Source of the DNA: Nocardioides yefusunii
GTDB lineage: Bacteria; Actinomycetota; Actinomycetes; Propionibacteriales; Nocardioidaceae
Direction: 5' to 3'
NCBI RefSeq assembly: GCF_004014875.1
Contig: NZ_CP034929.1
Span: forward strand, 2,604,001-2,668,000
DNA length: 64,000 nt
The position numbers and the translations under genes were made by a program. The notes below the pieces were generated by a model. That model had not been told where the DNA came from, did not search any database, and was given only the letters and a program-made list of their open reading frames with translations. This document shows, one piece after another, positions 1 through 6,962 of this stretch (the first letter of the stretch is position 1; each line of letters opens with the position of its first letter).

Positions 1-1012
1 GGAAATCGTTCTCGAAGTCGAGGATGTTGCGGATGTTGGCACCGCGGAACGCATAGATCGACTGGTCGGCGTCACCGACGACCATCAGCTCGGCCGGGCC
101 GATTCCGCCGCCCGCCGAGGCTCCGCCCACGAGGTCGCCCTCGGCGGTCAGCTTCGGGTCCGCGCAGAGCTCGTGGATCAGCGCGTACTGGGCATGGTTG
201 GTGTCCTGGTACTCGTCGACCAGCACGTGACGGAACCGGCGACGGTAGAACTCACGCACGTCGGGGAACGCCCGGAACAGGCCGACGGTGGCCATGATCA
301 GGTCGTCGAAGTCCATCGCGTTGGCTGCGCGCAGACGCGCCTGGTAGGCGCGGTACGCCTTGACGTAGGTCTCCTCGAACGCGTTGGTGGTCGACTTCGC
401 GGCCTCGTCGACGTCGACCAGTTCGTTCTTGCGGTCGCTGATCCAGTTGAGCACCGCGTTGGGCTGGTACTTCTTCGGGTCGAGCTCGAGCTCCTTGAGC
501 ACCATCGTCATCAGACGCTTGGAGTCGGAGGAGTCGTAGATGGTGAACGACGACGTGAAGCCGAGCTTGTCGACCTCCTTGCGCAGGATCCGCACGCAGG
601 CCGAGTGGAACGTCGAGACCCACATCAACCGGGCCCGACGGCCGACCAGTTCCTCGACGCGCTCGCGCATCTCGGCGGCAGCCTTGTTGGTGAAGGTGAT
701 CGCGAGGATCGAGCCCGGGTGGGCGCCACGCTGCGCGACCGTCCAGGCGATCCGGCGGGTCAGCACGCGGGTCTTGCCCGAGCCGGCGCCGGCGACCACG
801 AGCAGCGGCTTGCCCGCGTGCACCACGGCCTCACGCTGGGGCTCGTTGAGGCCCTCCAGCAGTTCCTCCGGAGTGGCCGCACGGGTACGCACCGGAGCCT
901 CGTGGCCAGCACTGTCGGACGGGGCCCACCCGGACGCCGCAGGGCGTTCGGGAGCGTCGTCCTTCGCGGCGGAGAGGTGTTCGAGTCCGGGGATCATGAA
1001 GGGGTTGCTCAT
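1..1012 (-). CDS. pcrA: ATP-dependent DNA helicase PcrA/UvrD, N-terminal part (runs off the window)
   Basis: Superfamily 1 3'-5' DNA helicase for repair and replication restart. About 337 of the usual ~750 residues are present; the 3' end lies beyond position 1. Visible in order: a ~50-residue non-conserved N-terminus, a Q-motif region (LNEPQREAV), Walker A (AGAGSGKT), motif Ia ([15 protein letters not shown]), motif II ([10 protein letters not shown]) and motif III ([15 protein letters not shown]). The start is the ATG at 1012 ([12 protein letters not shown]). A TANNNT box (TAGGCT) ends 8 nt before it and there is no Shine-Dalgarno sequence, so the mRNA is probably leaderless. The nearest upstream gene on the same strand ends at 1170, beyond a strong hairpin, so pcrA probably has its own promoter. 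UvrD versus PcrA cannot be settled from the N-terminus, but actinobacteria usually call this one PcrA. Confidence 0.93.
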   Translation of the reverse strand, partial: MSNPFMIPGLEHLSAAKDDAPERPAASGWAPSDSAGHEAPVRTRAATPEELLEGLNEPQREAVVHAGKPLLVVAGAGSGKTRVLTRRIAWTVAQRGAHPGSILAITFTNKAAAEMRERVEELVGRRARLMWVSTFHSACVRILRKEVDKLGFTSSFTIYDSSDSKRLMTMVLKELELDPKKYQPNAVLNWISDRKNELVDVDEAAKSTTNAFEETYVKAYRAYQARLRAANAMDFDDLIMATVGLFRAFPDVREFYRRRFRHVLVDEYQDTNHAQYALIHELCADPKLTAEGDLVGGASAGGGIGPAELMVVGDADQSIYAFRGANIRNILDFENDF

Positions 1013-1020
1013 CGGGATCA

Positions 1021-1026
1021 AGCCTA
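1021..1026 (-). promoter_or_regulatory. -10 box of pcrA (leaderless)
   Basis: TAGGCT on the minus strand, 8 nt before the pcrA ATG. The spacing puts the transcription start at or next to the start codon. No convincing -35 box is visible. Confidence 0.5.
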
Positions 1027-1108
1027 CGGCCCGGCACCGACACTGCGGGTCCCGAGACGCGGCCGACGCCCCGACGACTCAGCCCCCGACGACTCTGCCC
1101 GGGAACGA

Positions 1109-1143
1109 CGGACGGCGTCGCAGCCAGGCTGCGACGCCGTCCG
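1109..1143 (-). terminator. Hairpin after the small membrane protein gene
   Basis: Perfect 17-bp inverted repeat (1109-1125 with 1127-1143) around a single base. It lies 26 nt after the stop codon of the leftward gene at 1170-1529. There is no T-tract, as is common for intrinsic-type terminators in high-GC actinobacteria. Confidence 0.7.
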
Positions 1144-1169
1144 GAGAAGAGGGGTGTGGTGAGGTGGGA

Positions 1170-1529
1170 TCAGAAGGTGTGCGGGGAGCTCATGAAGACC
1201 GCGACGCCCATCGCGGCGACCGTGGCGAGCAGGATCACGCCGTAGAGACCGTTGGAGATCTTCGGCTTGCGCAGGTTGGCCATCACCAGTGCGGTGGCGA
1301 CCAGGGCCAGGAGGAGCTTGATCCCGATCTTCATGTGGTTGACGTCGGCGTCGCCGGCCTCGAGGACACCGACGAGCGCGAGACCGGCGACCAGGGCCAG
1401 GCCGGAACCGTCGCGCATCAGCCAGGTGACCTTCTTCTCCGGCTCGCGGGCCTGGATGAGCAGACCACCGAGGAGGGCAGCGAAGCCGAGCAGGTGAACG
1501 AAGAGGAGAACGAGCCGCAGGATGTCCAT
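1170..1529 (-). CDS. Small integral membrane protein, function unknown
   Basis: 119 residues, almost entirely hydrophobic, with about four predicted membrane segments (residues ~1-22, 37-53, 66-82, 95-113) and short polar loops (REPEKK, RKPKISN). I do not recognise a characterised family; similar small four-helix proteins are common in Nocardioides-type genomes. The start chosen is the ATG at 1529 (MDILRLVLLF), not an upstream codon, because a TAGATT box ends exactly 7 nt before it. It lies between the response regulator and pcrA but is not obviously tied to either. Confidence 0.75.
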   Translation of the reverse strand: MDILRLVLLFVHLLGFAALLGGLLIQAREPEKKVTWLMRDGSGLALVAGLALVGVLEAGDADVNHMKIGIKLLLALVATALVMANLRKPKISNGLYGVILLATVAAMGVAVFMSSPHTF

Positions 1530-1536
1530 GCGGCGG

Positions 1537-1542
1537 AATCTA
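1537..1542 (-). promoter_or_regulatory. -10 box of the small membrane protein gene (leaderless)
   Basis: TAGATT on the minus strand, 7 nt before the ATG at 1529. It supports that start over the upstream in-frame codon at 1568. Confidence 0.5.
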
Positions 1543-1571
1543 CCGGGCGACCCGATCAAGGTCCGCACCGC

Positions 1572-2228
1572 TCAGAGCAGGCGGCGGTCCGAGGCCCACT
1601 TGGTGAGTTCGTGACGCGAGGAGAGCTGGAGCTTGCGGAGCACCGCGCTCATGTGGGTCTCGACGGTCTTGACCGAGATGAACAGCTCCTTGGCGACCTC
1701 CTTGTAGGCGTAGCCGCGGGCGATCAGCCGCATCACCTCGCGTTCCCGTTCGGAGAGCCGGTCGAGGTCCTCGTCGACGGCCGCCACCGGCACCGACCCG
1801 GCGAAGGCGTCGAGCACGAACCCGGCCAGGCGCGGCGAGAAGACCGCGTCGCCCTCCGCGACCCGACCGATCGCGTCCACGAGCTCGGGACCGGTGATCG
1901 TCTTGGTGACGTAGCCGCGGGCGCCGCCACGGATGGTCCCGATGACGTCCTCGGCGGCGTCGGAGACACTGAGCGCGAGGAAGCGCGGGGCGTCGGGCAG
2001 GTGTGCGGTCCGGCGCATCACCTCCACGCCACCACCGCCGGGGAGATGCACGTCGAGCAGCACCACGTCGGGACGTGCTGCCGCGACCGCTGCGACCGCG
2101 GTGTCGACGTCCTCGGCCTCGGCGACCACCTCGACCCGACCCACGCCGGTCTGCCCGAGCTCGGCGCGCACTCCGGTGCGGAACATCGCGTGGTCGTCGA
2201 CGACCAGGACCTTGACGGGGGCGTCCAT
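1572..2228 (-). CDS. LuxR/NarL-family response regulator
   Basis: 218 residues. The receiver domain (about 1-120) has the acidic pair VVDDH, the phospho-acceptor in VVLLDVHLP (about Asp54) and the conserved Lys in GYVTKT. The C-terminal GerE/LuxR helix-turn-helix (about 150-215) shows LSEREREVMRLIARG and SVKTVETHM. The ATG at 2228 overlaps the last base of the kinase stop codon (TGATG), so the two are translationally coupled and form a cognate two-component system. A likely target is the divergent PspC/LiaF-like operon starting at 3698, by analogy with LiaSR/VraSR envelope-stress systems; that link is inferred. Confidence 0.92.
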   Translation of the reverse strand: MDAPVKVLVVDDHAMFRTGVRAELGQTGVGRVEVVAEAEDVDTAVAAVAAARPDVVLLDVHLPGGGGVEVMRRTAHLPDAPRFLALSVSDAAEDVIGTIRGGARGYVTKTITGPELVDAIGRVAEGDAVFSPRLAGFVLDAFAGSVPVAAVDEDLDRLSEREREVMRLIARGYAYKEVAKELFISVKTVETHMSAVLRKLQLSSRHELTKWASDRRLL

Positions 2229-3523
2229 CAGTTCTTCTCCTCGTGGGTGGGGCTGGTGACAGGGGCGAGCGGGACCACGATCCGCACCTCGGTGCCGTCC
2301 CCGGGCGTCGAGCGGACGCTGGCCCGTCCGCCGTGCCGTTCGATCCTGCCGATGATGCTGCCACTGACCCCCATCCGGTCGGCGGCCACACCCGCCGGGT
2401 CGAAACCGACACCGCGGTCGCGGACGAAGACCTCCACCTCGTGCGCACCGCACTCGGCGTAGACGTCGACCCGCTCCACCCCTGCGTGCTTGACGACGTT
2501 GGTGAGTGCCTCACCGACCGCCTGCACCACCGGACGGACCACCGTCGCGACGTCGCAGTCACCCACGGCGACGAGGTCGACGACGAGGCCGTGGTCGTCC
2601 TCGAACTTCGCCGCGAGGTCACGCAACGCTCCGGCGAGGGTGGCGTCGTCGAGGGAGTCGCCGGTGTAGAGCCAGGCCCGCAGGTCGCGTTCCTGACGGC
2701 GCGCCAACCGGGTCACCTGGGTCGGGTCGGAGGCGTTGCGCTGGATCAGCGCGAGGGTCTGCAGGACGGAGTCGTGCAGGTGTGCAGCCATGTCGGCACG
2801 CTCCTGGGTGCGGATGCGTTCGGCGCGTTCGGCACCCAGGTCGGAAGCCAGCCGCAGCAGCCAGGGCGCGGCGACCACGACGACACCGACGATGCCGAGC
2901 ACAGTCGCGATCCACACCTCGCGCGCCATCGCCAGGCCCGAACTGCCGACCGCGAAGATCGAGACCGCGACCAGCACCAGCGCGGCACCCGCGGCGATCC
3001 GGGCCCATCCGGCGCGGGTGTCGGCACCGATGACGGCACGGACCGGGTCGATCCGACCGTCGACGTCGAACCAGCGCTGCTTCTGCGCCTCGTCAGCCTG
3101 ACGCCACAACAACGCCACGCCCAGCCCGGCCACCAGCAACGGCACCAGGACCGAGAACGACCCGAGCATCACCTGCAACGCCAGGATCAGACCGATGCCC
3201 GCCACCACCAGCGACCCGACGGGACCGACGTCGCCGAGCAGGCGCTGCGCCATCGGACGACGTCCCTGACGGGACGCCCCCTCCAGTCCGGGCGTGGACC
3301 GCTCGAACGAGGCGTCGGAGGGGACCAACATCCAGAGCGCGCCGTAGAGGACCAGACCGGCTCCGTTGAACAGCATCGCGACGACGAACCCGATGCGGGC
3401 CCACTGCACCGGCACGCCCAGGTGCGCCGCGAGACCGGAGGCGACACCCCCGAGCCACGTCTCGGCACTCGCGCGGGTCATCCGACGAGCGCCGAGCGGT
3501 GGGTGCAGTTCCTGGGTGGTCAC
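2228..3523 (-). CDS. PspC-domain sensor histidine kinase (HisKA_3 type)
   Basis: 431 residues from the GTG at 3523 (VTTQELHPPL). Order: PspC domain (~15-70, WLGGVASGLAAHLGV), further membrane helices up to about residue 230, then a HisKA_3 dimerisation helix with the phospho-acceptor His in AAHLHDSVLQTLALIQ (about His248), and a GHKL ATPase with N-box EALTNVVKHAG and G-box DRGVGFDP. The architecture matches actinobacterial kinases that sense envelope stress with a PspC-type membrane module. The start is uncertain: an ATG at 3481 would remove 14 residues, but the N-terminal extension is conserved in style and a GACGAT box lies 6 nt before the GTG. It is co-translated with the regulator and divergent from a second PspC gene. 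Confidence 0.88.
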   Translation of the reverse strand: MTTQELHPPLGARRMTRASAETWLGGVASGLAAHLGVPVQWARIGFVVAMLFNGAGLVLYGALWMLVPSDASFERSTPGLEGASRQGRRPMAQRLLGDVGPVGSLVVAGIGLILALQVMLGSFSVLVPLLVAGLGVALLWRQADEAQKQRWFDVDGRIDPVRAVIGADTRAGWARIAAGAALVLVAVSIFAVGSSGLAMAREVWIATVLGIVGVVVVAAPWLLRLASDLGAERAERIRTQERADMAAHLHDSVLQTLALIQRNASDPTQVTRLARRQERDLRAWLYTGDSLDDATLAGALRDLAAKFEDDHGLVVDLVAVGDCDVATVVRPVVQAVGEALTNVVKHAGVERVDVYAECGAHEVEVFVRDRGVGFDPAGVAADRMGVSGSIIGRIERHGGRASVRSTPGDGTEVRIVVPLAPVTSPTHEEKN

Positions 3524-3620
3524 GGACCCATCGTCGCAGCCGCCCGCGACGGGATCCATGAGGGGCGACCCCGGTCGCACCCTGAACCGACCCCCGGGTG
3601 CACGGGCTGGCTCCCCGGCA

Positions 3621-3653
3621 CGGACCGGGGTCGGACCGGGGTCGGACCGGGGT
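3621..3653. repeat. Three perfect 11-bp tandem repeats in the divergent PspC region
   Basis: The unit CGGACCGGGGT occurs three times head to tail (3621-3631, 3632-3642, 3643-3653). It lies 45 bp before the ATG of the PspC/LiaF-like gene and 98 bp before the kinase start. Repeats of about one helical turn upstream of a target gene suit cooperative binding by a regulator such as the adjacent LuxR-type protein. That role is inferred. Confidence 0.6.
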
Positions 3654-3697
3654 CGTCCCCGATACCGCTGGCCGCGTCGACGGCGCAGGCTTGAGCC

Positions 3698-5131
3698 ATG
3701 GACACGAACATCCCTCCCGCTGCCGGACACACCGGCCAGCACCCCGGCGAGGCCGGCCCCCGCGTCACGTGGGACGACGTCAAGGACGTCCGTCGCTTGC
3801 GACGTTCCCGCGACGACCGCACCGTGGCCGGCGTGGCCGGTGGTCTGGCCCGTCACCTCGACGTCGACCCGCTGCTGCTGCGGATCGGTTTCGTCGTCCT
3901 GACGATCTTCGGTGGCGCCGGGATCGTGCTGTACCTCGGTCTCTGGCTGGTGGTCCCCGAAGAGAGCACCGACCGTGCGACCGTGGCGCTCGACGCCCGC
4001 CGCCGCGACAGGGCGCTGGTCGTCGTGGTCGTCCTGGCGGCCCTGGCACTCGTCGGCGGCTGGGGCATCTCCGGCACCCCCTGGCCGTGGATCCTGGCGC
4101 TGTTCGCCGCCGGAGGGTTCCTGTTCGGCAAGATGCGCGACTCCTCCCGACCGGACGCTGATGCGAAGGTGGCCCAGTTCCGCCAGCCGGACGAGTTCCG
4201 CCAGCCGGATGCGTTCCGCCAGCCGGACGAGTTCGCCCGACCGAGCGAGTTCGGTCAGGCGGCCGAACCGCAGGCGACACCGGACGTGACCGTCCCGCTC
4301 ACCACCTACGGTCCCGTTCCTTCCGCTGGTGCCCCACAGCCCGCTCCACAGCCCGCCCCACAGCCCGCCCCACAGCCCGCACCGTACGGCGCGCCGTACG
4401 CCGGAGTCGTGCCCCCGGCCCGAGCCCCTCGTCCTCTGCGGCAGTCTCGCCGTGACGACCCGCGTCGTCGTGGCCCGGTGCTCTTCTGGATCGTCCTGGC
4501 GCTCGCGGCCCTCGGGGTGGGGTTCCTGGGTTGCGTGCAGCTCTCCGGCGTCGACGTCCCCGCTTCCGCCTACCCGGCGTTGGTGACCGCCCTGGCCGCT
4601 GCGGGTCTGCTGCTGGGGTCGTTCTGGGGACGCGCCGGGGGCCTGATCGCCCTCGGTGTCGTCGCCGGCGTGACCACCGCGTCGATGAGCTCCGTCGAGC
4701 AGTACCCGCGCACTGACGTCCACCTCGTCCCGGCCACGTCCGGCGACGTCCTGGACTCGTACGACTTCAAGGCCGGCACCTTCGTCCTGGACCTCAGCGC
4801 GGTCCGCAACCCCTCCGCACTGGTGGGCCGGGAGATCGCGGTGGCCGGGGGCGTCGGCGAGATCGAGATCGTGGTCCCCGGCGGAGTCGGGGTGGACGTG
4901 GTCACCAACGTCGGCGTCGGCGAGGCACGGGTGTTCGGCAACACCGGCGCCGGGCTCGGCGTCGCCCGGACGGACGCCTCCTACCTGACCGACGACCACG
5001 AGGGCTCCGAGGTCTTCTGGCTCACGGTCGACCTGGGAGTGGGCGAGGTGATCGTCCGCGAGGCGGATGCCCCCGCCCCCGCCTCCGTCCCTGCCACGGC
5101 CCCCACCCCTGACGCACTCGAGGAGAACTGA
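3698..5131 (+). CDS. PspC-domain / LiaF-like membrane protein
   Basis: 477 residues. PspC domain at about 36-90 (RTVAGVAGGLARHLDVDPLLL), more membrane helices at ~106-122, 128-145, 261-280, 294-309 and 313-328, and a C-terminal soluble beta-rich domain (~330-477) with GGVGEIEIVVPGGVGVDV, typical of the DUF2154/LiaF 'cell wall-active antibiotics response' fold. The linker carries two low-complexity repeats: three FRQPD units (161-178) and four PQPA units (213-228). In Firmicutes, LiaF-type proteins restrain a LiaS-type kinase. The divergent PspC kinase and its regulator make the same relation plausible here. The ATG at 3698 is the only good start. It is followed 2 bp later by a small membrane gene. 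Confidence 0.88.
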   Translation: MDTNIPPAAGHTGQHPGEAGPRVTWDDVKDVRRLRRSRDDRTVAGVAGGLARHLDVDPLLLRIGFVVLTIFGGAGIVLYLGLWLVVPEESTDRATVALDARRRDRALVVVVVLAALALVGGWGISGTPWPWILALFAAGGFLFGKMRDSSRPDADAKVAQFRQPDEFRQPDAFRQPDEFARPSEFGQAAEPQATPDVTVPLTTYGPVPSAGAPQPAPQPAPQPAPQPAPYGAPYAGVVPPARAPRPLRQSRRDDPRRRGPVLFWIVLALAALGVGFLGCVQLSGVDVPASAYPALVTALAAAGLLLGSFWGRAGGLIALGVVAGVTTASMSSVEQYPRTDVHLVPATSGDVLDSYDFKAGTFVLDLSAVRNPSALVGREIAVAGGVGEIEIVVPGGVGVDVVTNVGVGEARVFGNTGAGLGVARTDASYLTDDHEGSEVFWLTVDLGVGEVIVREADAPAPASVPATAPTPDALEEN

Positions 5132-5133
5132 CG

Positions 5134-5439
5134 ATGAACGCACCCGACCACCAGCACCACCAGGATCCCCAGCACACGGTGTTCCTCGACGACGTCCTGA
5201 GCGACGTCGACGAACCGGTCGCCCTGCAGGAATCCACCGGGGGTCTCCACCCACTGCACGTCAACCACCTCGTGTGGGGTCTGGTGCTGGCCGGCCTCCT
5301 GGTGGTGTGGGGTCTGGCCACGACCGAGGTGCTCCCCACCGACGACCTGCGCTGGCTGCTGCCAGTTCCGTGGCTCGTGGCGGGTGGCGCGGGTCTGGTG
5401 GCGGCCGTGCTGGGGTCACGACGACGCACTCACCCCTGA
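5134..5439 (+). CDS. Small two-helix membrane protein, partner of the PspC gene
   Basis: 101 residues. The N-terminus is His/Asp-rich (NAPDHQHHQDPQH), followed by two hydrophobic segments (about residues 45-62 and 73-92) and a basic end (GSRRRTHP). No family is recognised. Its ATG lies 2 nt after the stop of the PspC/LiaF-like gene, and AGGAG near the end of that gene serves as ribosome-binding site. The two are therefore an operon and probably share an envelope function. Confidence 0.75.
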   Translation: MNAPDHQHHQDPQHTVFLDDVLSDVDEPVALQESTGGLHPLHVNHLVWGLVLAGLLVVWGLATTEVLPTDDLRWLLPVPWLVAGGAGLVAAVLGSRRRTHP

Positions 5440-5487
5440 GCCCACCTCGCGCTCTCGCACCGCCCACCCCGCTCACTCGCTCGCTGC

Positions 5488-5547
5488 CGCAATTGTCGGA
5501 TTGATGCCGCGCCGCCGGCGTGTCACCGCATCAATCCGACAATTGCG
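5488..5547. repeat. Perfect 20-bp inverted repeat with a 20-bp spacer
   Basis: Arms 5488-5507 and 5528-5547 are exact reverse complements and contain GCAATTGTCGGATTGATGC. The arms are clearly less GC-rich than the surroundings. It sits 48 bp after the PspC operon and 165 bp before the LLM oxidoreductase. It could be a terminator for the operon, an operator, or a mobile intergenic palindrome. No T-tract follows. Confidence 0.7.
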
Positions 5548-5712
5548 CGGGCAGCACAGCGCAGGCACCGACCGGCGAGCGCCGGATGCACCCCTTCCCA
5601 AGAGCCCTCGACCTCGCTAGGTTGCAACTCGTTGCACAGCCCGATTGGCCGTGCACCCGCGCGCAGCATCCTTCGCTGCGTCCAGCACCCAGCGATCCGG
5701 ATCGAGGTCACC

Positions 5713-6753
5713 GTGAAGCTCTCCACCTTCCTGCAGTACGCCGGCAACCCCCGCGAGGCAGCCGACACCGTCGTCTCCTACGAGCAGGCCGGTCTCGACG
5801 CCGTCTTCGTGGCCGAGGCGTACGGCTTCGACTCCCCCACACTGATGGGCTACCTCGCGGCGAAGACCGAACGGATCGAGATCGGCTCGGCGATCCTCAA
5901 CATCTACTCCCGCACCCCCGGCGCCCTGCTGCAGACCGCCGCCGGTCTCGACAACGTCTCCGGCGGACGCGCGATCCTCGGCCTCGGCGCGTCGGGTCCT
6001 CAGGTGATCGAGGGCTTCCACGGCGTTCCCTACCGCAAGCCGCTGGCCCGTACCGGCGAGATCGTCGACCTGGTGCGTCGTGGCCTCAAGCGTGAACCCC
6101 TCACCAACGAGGGCGAGTTCCACCTGCCACTGGACAAGGAACACGGCGCCGTCACCGGGCTGGGCAAGGCACTGAAGCTCCTGACCCGTCCCGAACGCGA
6201 CTCCATCCCGATCTACATCGCCGCGCTGGGCGAGAAGTCGGTCGAACAGACCGCCGAGATCGCCGACGGCTGGATCCCGCACCTCTACCACCCCGAGAAG
6301 GCACACCTGGTGTGGGGCAAGTCCCTGGAAGCAGGCAAGACCAAGCGCCAGGAGGGTCTGGGCCCGCTGGAGGTCCTGGCCGGTGGCGTGGTCGCGATCG
6401 GCGAGGGCGAGGAGGTCAAGAAGGCCCTCGACCTGGTCCGCCCGATGTTCGCGCTCTACGTCGGCGGCATGGGCGCACGCGGCAAGAACTTCTACAACGA
6501 CGTCGCGGTGGCCTACGGCTACGAGGACGCCGCCAAGGAGATCCAGGACCTCTACCTCGACGGCAAGAAGGACGAGGCCGCGGCCGCCGTGCCGCAGGAA
6601 TGGCTGGAGGCAGCCAACTTCGTCGGGCCCGAGGGCTACGTGAAGGAGCGGATCGCTGCGTTCCGCGAGTCCGGCGTCACCAACCTCAACATCACCCCGG
6701 CCGGCCCGGACCCGGTCGCCACGATCGCACGGATGAAGGAACTCATCGCCTGA
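5713..6753 (+). CDS. LLM-class F420-dependent oxidoreductase
   Basis: 346 residues, bacterial luciferase-like TIM barrel using F420 (less likely FMN). It shows the family start (KLSTFLQYAGNPREAADTV), VFVAEAYGFDSPT, the ILNIYSRTPG strand, GLGASGPQVIEGFHG, and a C-terminal EWLEAANFVGPEGYVKERIAAF with NLNITPAG. The substrate cannot be predicted. The GTG at 5713 was chosen because homologues begin at this point and GAGGT lies 4 nt upstream; the longer reading frame from a TTG at 5632 would add an unlike sequence. It is monocistronic, with a strong hairpin behind it. A possible -10 (TAGGTT) lies at 5618-5623. Confidence 0.88.
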   Translation: MKLSTFLQYAGNPREAADTVVSYEQAGLDAVFVAEAYGFDSPTLMGYLAAKTERIEIGSAILNIYSRTPGALLQTAAGLDNVSGGRAILGLGASGPQVIEGFHGVPYRKPLARTGEIVDLVRRGLKREPLTNEGEFHLPLDKEHGAVTGLGKALKLLTRPERDSIPIYIAALGEKSVEQTAEIADGWIPHLYHPEKAHLVWGKSLEAGKTKRQEGLGPLEVLAGGVVAIGEGEEVKKALDLVRPMFALYVGGMGARGKNFYNDVAVAYGYEDAAKEIQDLYLDGKKDEAAAAVPQEWLEAANFVGPEGYVKERIAAFRESGVTNLNITPAGPDPVATIARMKELIA

Positions 6754-6784
6754 CCCTGGACCCCACCCTGTCGCCAGGACCGAT

Positions 6785-6822
6785 GGCGAGGCCCCGCGAG
6801 CACCAGTTCGCGGGGCCTCGCC
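6785..6822 (+). terminator. Hairpin after the LLM oxidoreductase gene
   Basis: Perfect 15-bp inverted repeat (6785-6799 with 6808-6822) and an 8-nt loop, 31 nt after the stop codon at 6753. No T-tract. Confidence 0.75.
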
Positions 6823-6962
6823 GCGTCCACGAGAGCCCCCGAATGTGACACCTGCCCCCCGGAACTGATGAGTAGCGTCTGATATCGGAACGAGACCGCT
6901 CAGGGGTTCACGGAAATCAACGACGTCACGAGAGTGGGTGCCAGGTCCACGAGAGGGAGAAA

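Noticed and set aside
540..2462. Plus-strand frame of 640 codons over pcrA and the two-component system
   Set aside because: Antisense shadow without domain similarity.
4331..4382. CCCACAGCCCGC repeat as regulatory DNA repeats
   Set aside because: It is inside the PspC gene and simply encodes PQPA repeats in the protein linker.
2228..5254. 1008-codon minus-strand frame covering the kinase and the PspC gene
   Set aside because: Only the C-terminal 431 residues are a real protein; the rest lies antisense to the PspC/LiaF-like gene.
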